Assembly: GCA_027294925.1 (NCBI GenBank)
Contig: JAPULM010000399.1
Coordinates: 1 to 11,085, forward strand
Reading direction: 5' to 3'
Length of the DNA: 11,085 bases
From: a bacterium
GTDB lineage: Bacteria > Tectomicrobia > Entotheonellia > Entotheonellales > Entotheonellaceae
A program made the position numbers and the translations under genes. This document shows, piece by piece, positions 7,500 through 11,085 of the stretch (position 1 is its first letter; each line of letters begins with the position of its first letter). The notes below the pieces were generated by a model. The model was given only the letters and a program-made list of their open reading frames with translations, did not search any database and had not been told where the DNA came from.

Positions 7500-8309
7500 C
7501 TAAGCAACCGGTTCAGCGTACTTTTCACGGACCCAATCATAGCCTTTATCTTCCAGCTTCTCAGCCAGTTCGGGACCACCGGACTCGACAATCTGTCCGT
7601 CCAGCAAGATGTGGACGAAGTGGGGTTTAATGTAAGTCAACAAACGTTGATAGTGCGTAATCAGTAGAACACCAAGGTCCGGCCCCACAAGTCGATCAAC
7701 GCCTTCGGCGACAGTGCGCAAGGCGTCAATATCCAGACCTGAGTCGGTTTCATCGAGAATGGCGATTTTGGGCTCCAGCATCGCCATTTGTAAGATTTCA
7801 ACGCGTTTCTTTTCACCTCCTGAAAAGTCTTCATTCAGATAGCGTCGCGCGAAGGCCTGATCGACGCCAAGTTCCTGCATTTTCTGCAACAGCTCTTTTC
7901 GGAACTGGCGCATCGGGATCAGCATTTCTTTCTTCTGGCCGTTCGCCGTTTCTTCGGCAGCGCTTTGATGACGCCTACGCCGTACGGCGCTCACCGAACT
8001 GCGTAGAAAACTTGCCAACGTTACGCCCGGAATGGTGACCGGATACTGGAAGGCCAGGAACAGGCCGAGCTGGGCGCGCTGACTGGCGTTGAGCTTAAGT
8101 AAATCCTCATCATCCAGCTGTATGTCACCGCCGTCAATGCGGTATTTTGGATGTCCTGTTATGGCGTAGGCCAGGGTGCTTTTACCCGAGCCGTTCGGAC
8201 CCATGAGGGCATGAATTTCGCCTTGTTTAAGGTCTAGGTTTAGACCCCGCAGAATGGGCTTGTCCGCCACACTAACCTGCAAATTTCGGATGGTTAACCC
8301 CGCACCCAT
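7500..8309 (-). CDS. sufC: SufC, ABC-type ATPase of the SufBC2D complex
   Basis: A 269-residue soluble ABC ATPase whose ATP-driven dimerisation rearranges the SufB-SufD pair during cluster assembly. Seen in order: Walker [10 protein letters not shown] (37-45), Q-loop FQYP (87-90), ABC signature FSGGEKKR (162-169), Walker [13 protein letters not shown] (182-193) and H-loop histidine H219 in THYQR. ETDSGLD and FSGGEKKR are hallmarks of SufC rather than of transporter ATPases, and no permease is nearby. It is about 20 residues longer than E. coli SufC. The extra length is a charged, probably flexible stretch (about 110-130, [11 protein letters not shown] and beyond) in the helical subdomain that touches SufB or SufD. 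The ribosome site GAGGAGA is 8 nt before the ATG; sufR ends 19 bp upstream, so the two are cotranscribed. Confidence 0.96.
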   Translation of the reverse strand: MGAGLTIRNLQVSVADKPILRGLNLDLKQGEIHALMGPNGSGKSTLAYAITGHPKYRIDGGDIQLDDEDLLKLNASQRAQLGLFLAFQYPVTIPGVTLASFLRSSVSAVRRRRHQSAAEETANGQKKEMLIPMRQFRKELLQKMQELGVDQAFARRYLNEDFSGGEKKRVEILQMAMLEPKIAILDETDSGLDIDALRTVAEGVDRLVGPDLGVLLITHYQRLLTYIKPHFVHILLDGQIVESGGPELAEKLEDKGYDWVREKYAEPVA

Positions 8310-8328
8310 CTCTTCTCCTCAACGATAA

Positions 8329-8961
8329 TTAATCTTTTTTGACTTGAAATTGGCAGCCATGATGTCCATCAAGTTGTGACTGATGGAGGATGACCTCGGA
8401 GCCCAAGACCTTTTGCATGGCTTCGACTTCCATACTGCAGATTTCGCGATGCGCCTGCGCCAGTCCATAGTAAGGACAACTGTACTCGGTCAGGATAAAG
8501 GCGCGGTCTTCCTCTTCAACCTTACTGGTAATGCCACCTTGCTCAAGCACCACGACCAATTGCTGCAGACGCTCCTCTAGCTCTGCGCCCTGCACATGTT
8601 CCGCATATTGTGCACCCAGCCGTGTACTGACGCGCTGTAACAGCTGACGGGCATTTTCCGGCTCTGAGAGTCCCAGTACTTCTTCTATCAGCATCTGTGC
8701 CAAGTTCTCATAACCGTGGGCAAATAATTTCTGCCCTTTATCTGAGAGGCGATAAACAGCATGCGGGCGGCCACGTTTTTCGCGTACCGTCTTGGTGCTG
8801 ACCAAACCCTCTGCTCGCAAGGCGGTCAGCTGTTGCCGCACTGCCGTTGTGGTTACGCCAAGGGCCGCTTCAATATCTTTGATCGTCGACGCGCCTTGCC
8901 GTTGTAACAGTTTGAGGATCTGGGTCGCTGGCGATGTATCGAGTTGTATGTCATAAAGCAT
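8329..8961 (-). CDS. sufR: SufR-like iron-sulfur-sensing transcriptional repressor
   Basis: A 210-residue DNA-binding protein. Residues about 10-75 form a winged helix-turn-helix (IKDIEAALGVTTTAVRQQLTALRAEGLV, then a wing with REKRGRPHAVYRLSDKG). Near the C-terminus lie its only three cysteines, C162, C175 and C203, spaced C-x12-C-x27-C. Known SufR proteins bind an iron-sulfur cluster through a C-x12-C-x13-C-x14-C pattern and repress suf when the cluster is present. Here the third cysteine is replaced (GSE), and as I recall that position is dispensable in the cyanobacterial protein. It is the first gene of the operon, directly before sufC, so autoregulation is expected. The ATG is preceded by GAGGAAT at 8 nt. 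Relatedness to general DeoR/ArsR-type regulators is possible, but the cysteine spacing and context favour SufR. Confidence 0.88.
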   Translation of the reverse strand: MLYDIQLDTSPATQILKLLQRQGASTIKDIEAALGVTTTAVRQQLTALRAEGLVSTKTVREKRGRPHAVYRLSDKGQKLFAHGYENLAQMLIEEVLGLSEPENARQLLQRVSTRLGAQYAEHVQGAELEERLQQLVVVLEQGGITSKVEEEDRAFILTEYSCPYYGLAQAHREICSMEVEAMQKVLGSEVILHQSQLDGHHGCQFQVKKD

Positions 8962-8967
8962 GACGGT

Positions 8968-8986
8968 ATTCCTCTATAATGGGAAT
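8968..8986. promoter_or_regulatory. Inverted repeat ATTCC-N9-GGAAT over the sufR ribosome site
   Basis: A perfect 5-bp dyad with a 9-bp centre covers the predicted transcript start region and ends in the sufR Shine-Dalgarno sequence. It could be an operator, or an mRNA hairpin that hides the ribosome site. The function is inferred from position only. Confidence 0.35.
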
Positions 8987-8994
8987 CAGATAAT

Positions 8995-9023
8995 AATGTA
9001 ACCATATCGGTTCTTTTTGTCAA
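8995..9023 (-). promoter_or_regulatory. Promoter of the sufR-suf operon
   Basis: On the minus strand a perfect -35 box TTGACA (9023-9018) is followed after 17 bp by TACATT (9000-8995), four of six matches to the -10 consensus. The predicted start near 8988 gives a leader of about 26 nt before the sufR ATG. The surroundings are AT-rich. A dyad, AACC-N5-GGTT (9012-9000), lies in the spacer between the two boxes, a typical place for a repressor site, so this is the leading candidate SufR operator. Confidence 0.65.
9000..9012. promoter_or_regulatory. Candidate SufR operator, AACC-N5-GGTT
   Basis: A perfect 4-bp dyad lies between the -35 and -10 boxes of the suf promoter. A related dyad, GACC-N3-GGTC, lies upstream at 9049-9059; both share an ACC...GGT core. 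Assignment to SufR rests on position, since I cannot match it to a proven site. Confidence 0.35.
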
Positions 9024-9092
9024 TTTATTCTGTTAAAAATACTTTATTGACCGATGGTCGTCTGATTTTGCCGATCTGTGCTATCCCGTTAT

Positions 9093-9123
9093 CCCCTATC
9101 CGAGCATTGACGCTCGGCAGGGG
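9093..9123. promoter_or_regulatory. Extended dyad over the recQ -35 box
   Basis: CCGAGC-ATTGAC-GCTCGG (9100-9117) is a perfect 6-bp dyad, extended by CCCCT (9093-9097) pairing with AGGGG (9119-9123) after a small interior loop. It is centred on the -35 box TTGACG of the proposed recQ promoter. Because it lies upstream of the predicted start, it is more likely a protein-binding site than an RNA hairpin. The cognate regulator is unknown. Confidence 0.4.
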
Positions 9124-9135
9124 GTACGGTATGCT
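9107..9135 (+). promoter_or_regulatory. Candidate sigma-70 promoter for recQ
   Basis: TTGACG (9107-9112), 17 bp, then TATGCT (9130-9135): the same hexamers and spacing as the aldolase promoter. The transcript would start near 9142, leaving a leader of about 29 nt that shows no clear Shine-Dalgarno sequence before the ATG at 9171. Confidence 0.5.
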
Positions 9136-9170
9136 CAATCCAACATGATTAACCTCTGCCCTGTTCAGTT

Positions 9171-11085
9171 ATGCCTATGACGTCATCGTCTGTATTACCT
9201 CAGCATGTTGTGGCGCTACTCCGTGAGCGCTTTGGCCATGAGGATTTTCGCCCTGGCCAGGCGGCGATTATTGCGGCGCTGTTGCAGCAACACAATGTGT
9301 TGGCGGTGATGCCGACGGGTAGTGGCAAGTCGCTTTGTTACCAATTACCGGCGGTGCTGCACGAGGGGTGTGCGGTGATCATCTCACCCCTCATTGCCCT
9401 CATGCAGGATCAAGTCGGTAGCCTGCAAACGCAGGGGATTGCCGCTACTTTTGTCAATAGCACGCTATCGCCCCGGGAACAGCGCCAACGCTTACAGGCA
9501 TGCCGTCAGGGAGCCTACGATTTATTGTATGTAGCGCCGGAGCGTTTTCGAAACCCCCACTTTTTACAACAAATTGCTCAGACGCATGTCTCCCTCTTTG
9601 CCGTCGATGAGGCGCATTGTATCTCCGCCTGGGGGCACGATTTTCGCCCGGACTATTTGCGCCTTAAAGAGGCCATTACGCATTTGGGACAGCCGCAAGT
9701 GCTCGCCCTGACCGCCACCGCTACTGTCGAGGTGCAGCAAGACATTATCGAGCAGCTCGACTGCCGCGATATGCAACGTTTTGTGTCCGGTTTCGATCGA
9801 CCCAATCTCACCTATCGGGTGCAAAGTCTTAACACGCCAACGGCCAAGTTAGAGGCGCTCTTTGATATCCTGGGTAAGGTGACAGCCGGCAGTGCGATCA
9901 TCTATGCCGCTACGCGCCGGGCAGTAGAGGAAATTACCGCCTTTCTGCAGGCGCACGGCGTGGATGGGATGATGTATCATGCCGGCCTGTCGGATAGCGT
10001 ACGACGTCAGGCGCAAGAGACATTTATGGCGCGTGAAAATGGTGTCATGGTGGCGACCAATGCGTTTGGCATGGGGGTGGATAAGCCGGACGTACGCTGT
10101 GTGATTCATTTTAATCTGCCGCGCTCCATGGAAGCCTACTATCAGGAGGCGGGACGTGCGGGGCGTGATGGTTTGCCGGCAGAGTGTGTGTTGCTGTTTA
10201 GCTATGGCGATGTGCGGATTCAGGAGTTCTTGCTGGAACAGAGTCATCCATCACGCGACTTAATCGAGGAAGTATACAGCCATACGGTGGCGCTGAGTCG
10301 TCAGCAGCCTGAGGTGCCGTTGCGCAGCCTGTTGCCTCACTGCCGTCATAGTCGTAGTGAGATGCAAATCGCCACCAGCGCCAAACTGCTTGAAAAAGCG
10401 GGATACGTTGAGCGTTTGACAAGTTATAGTGGCGACGGAGAGAACGTTGCCGGAGAGCTGTCCATTGGGCTGCGTTTAGCACAGGAGCCGGTGGCGCCGA
10501 AGCGGCTAAGGCTGGATTACGCCGCTCTGCAGCGTCGTAGACAACACGAACTGGGCAAGCTGCGGCGCGTGGTGGGCTACGCCAATTCCCGCCAGTGCCG
10601 TCGCCAGCGCATCTTGGGGTATTTTGGCGAGGTCTGGCAGGAAGACAATTGTGGCGCCTGTGATATTTGCTGCCAGGATGCTGTTGTCGACTCTGCTTGC
10701 CAACCTGAGCGGCGGAATTTGTCGGAGGGCGAGTGGCTTGTTGTCCAGAAAATCTTGAGCTGTGTGGCCCGTATGGGTGGCCGTTACGGGCGCGCTAAGG
10801 TGGTTCTGGTGTTGATGGGGTCACGCGCCAAGGATATTCGCGGCACCTCGCTAATCCGGCTGACGACATATGGTATTTTGCAGGGCACGCCGCGAGCTGA
10901 GATTGAGATATATGTCGCGGCGCTGCTTGAGGCCGCTTGCCTGCAGGTGGTGGGAGACGAGTTTCCCAAGTTGGCGTTGACGGCACGTGGTCAGGCCGTC
11001 ATGCGCCGTCAACAACTCATCCAGCTTGCCTTGCCGAGCAAGGCGTCAGCCGCAGGCAAGCGCTCATCCGCACCCCATGCAGTTG
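9171..11085 (+). CDS. recQ: RecQ-family ATP-dependent DNA helicase (3' end outside window)
   Basis: A superfamily 2 helicase, unwinding DNA 3'-to-5' in recombination and fork repair. At least 638 residues are open without a stop to the window end. Motifs in order: FRPGQ (26-30), Walker A MPTGSGKS (47-54), Walker B DEAH (146-149) followed by the aromatic-rich loop AWGHDFRP, and motif VI QEAGRAGRDG (325-334). The zinc cysteines are C476, C494, C497 and C500 (CGACDIC), and after them comes an RQC winged-helix region (about 515-625). Motif VI to the first zinc cysteine spans about 140 residues, against roughly 50 in E. coli RecQ. The extra 90 residues include a winged-helix-like stretch (about 384-416), so this is a longer RecQ subtype. 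Any HRDC domain would lie beyond the window. I chose the ATG at 9171; the ATG at 9177 is an equal alternative. The gene is divergent from sufR. Confidence 0.93.
   Translation, partial: MPMTSSSVLPQHVVALLRERFGHEDFRPGQAAIIAALLQQHNVLAVMPTGSGKSLCYQLPAVLHEGCAVIISPLIALMQDQVGSLQTQGIAATFVNSTLSPREQRQRLQACRQGAYDLLYVAPERFRNPHFLQQIAQTHVSLFAVDEAHCISAWGHDFRPDYLRLKEAITHLGQPQVLALTATATVEVQQDIIEQLDCRDMQRFVSGFDRPNLTYRVQSLNTPTAKLEALFDILGKVTAGSAIIYAATRRAVEEITAFLQAHGVDGMMYHAGLSDSVRRQAQETFMARENGVMVATNAFGMGVDKPDVRCVIHFNLPRSMEAYYQEAGRAGRDGLPAECVLLFSYGDVRIQEFLLEQSHPSRDLIEEVYSHTVALSRQQPEVPLRSLLPHCRHSRSEMQIATSAKLLEKAGYVERLTSYSGDGENVAGELSIGLRLAQEPVAPKRLRLDYAALQRRRQHELGKLRRVVGYANSRQCRRQRILGYFGEVWQEDNCGACDICCQDAVVDSACQPERRNLSEGEWLVVQKILSCVARMGGRYGRAKVVLVLMGSRAKDIRGTSLIRLTTYGILQGTPRAEIEIYVAALLEAACLQVVGDEFPKLALTARGQAVMRRQQLIQLALPSKASAAGKRSSAPHAV

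Noticed and set aside
9100..9124. A fourth full copy of the 39-bp repeat before recQ (GCTCGGCAGGG resembles the repeat end)
   Set aside because: Only about a dozen bases match, it does not start at a stop codon, and its hairpin has a different stem.
9564..10703. Several minus-strand ORFs (86, 132, 94 and 65 codons) in the right part
   Set aside because: They are antisense to recQ, whose motifs are continuous over the whole region; recQ itself has no stop in the window.

Overview
This is a bacterial chromosomal window of moderate GC content with short intergenic spaces. It holds no mobile element, CRISPR array, tRNA or rRNA that I can see. Its core is a SUF iron-sulfur cluster assembly operon of the kind controlled by an ArsR/DeoR-like SufR repressor, not by IscR. 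That regulator, the sufC-sufB-sufD order, the adjoining Rieske ferredoxin and the SufB/SufC sequence style fit bacteria outside the enterics. I cannot name the phylum from the sequence alone.

Layout. At the left edge is the 3' part of a glutamate dehydrogenase gene (+ strand, cut by the window). A HpcH/HpaI-family class II aldolase gene (+ strand) follows, with a plausible promoter of its own. Converging on it from the right is one long minus-strand gene series that reads, in transcription order: sufR (from 8961), sufC, sufB, sufD, a Rieske [2Fe-2S] protein, sufT, nfuA, and an ATP-grasp carboxylate-amine ligase ending at 1939. A divergent recQ helicase gene begins at 9171 and runs off the right edge. 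Because it has no stop codon in the window it is easily missed in an automatic ORF listing.

How the genes work together. SufR should sense cluster status through three cysteines and repress its own promoter at about 8995-9023. SufBC2D is the scaffold and ATPase. NfuA (carrier) and SufT (maturation factor) act downstream, and the Rieske protein could supply electrons. No cysteine desulfurase (SufS) and no SufE/SufU sulfur-transfer protein lies in the operon, although both of its boundaries are inside the window. Sulfur must therefore be mobilised by a gene elsewhere.

The least expected observation is a 39-bp repeat present three times (1875-1913, 3241-3279, 4631-4669). Each copy begins exactly on the TAG stop codon of a gene (aldolase, nfuA, sufD) and is oriented with that gene, whichever strand it is on. 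Most copies can fold into two small hairpins, and a partial copy seems to follow sufB. The two plus-strand promoter candidates (aldolase and recQ) also share identical -35 and -10 hexamers with identical spacing.
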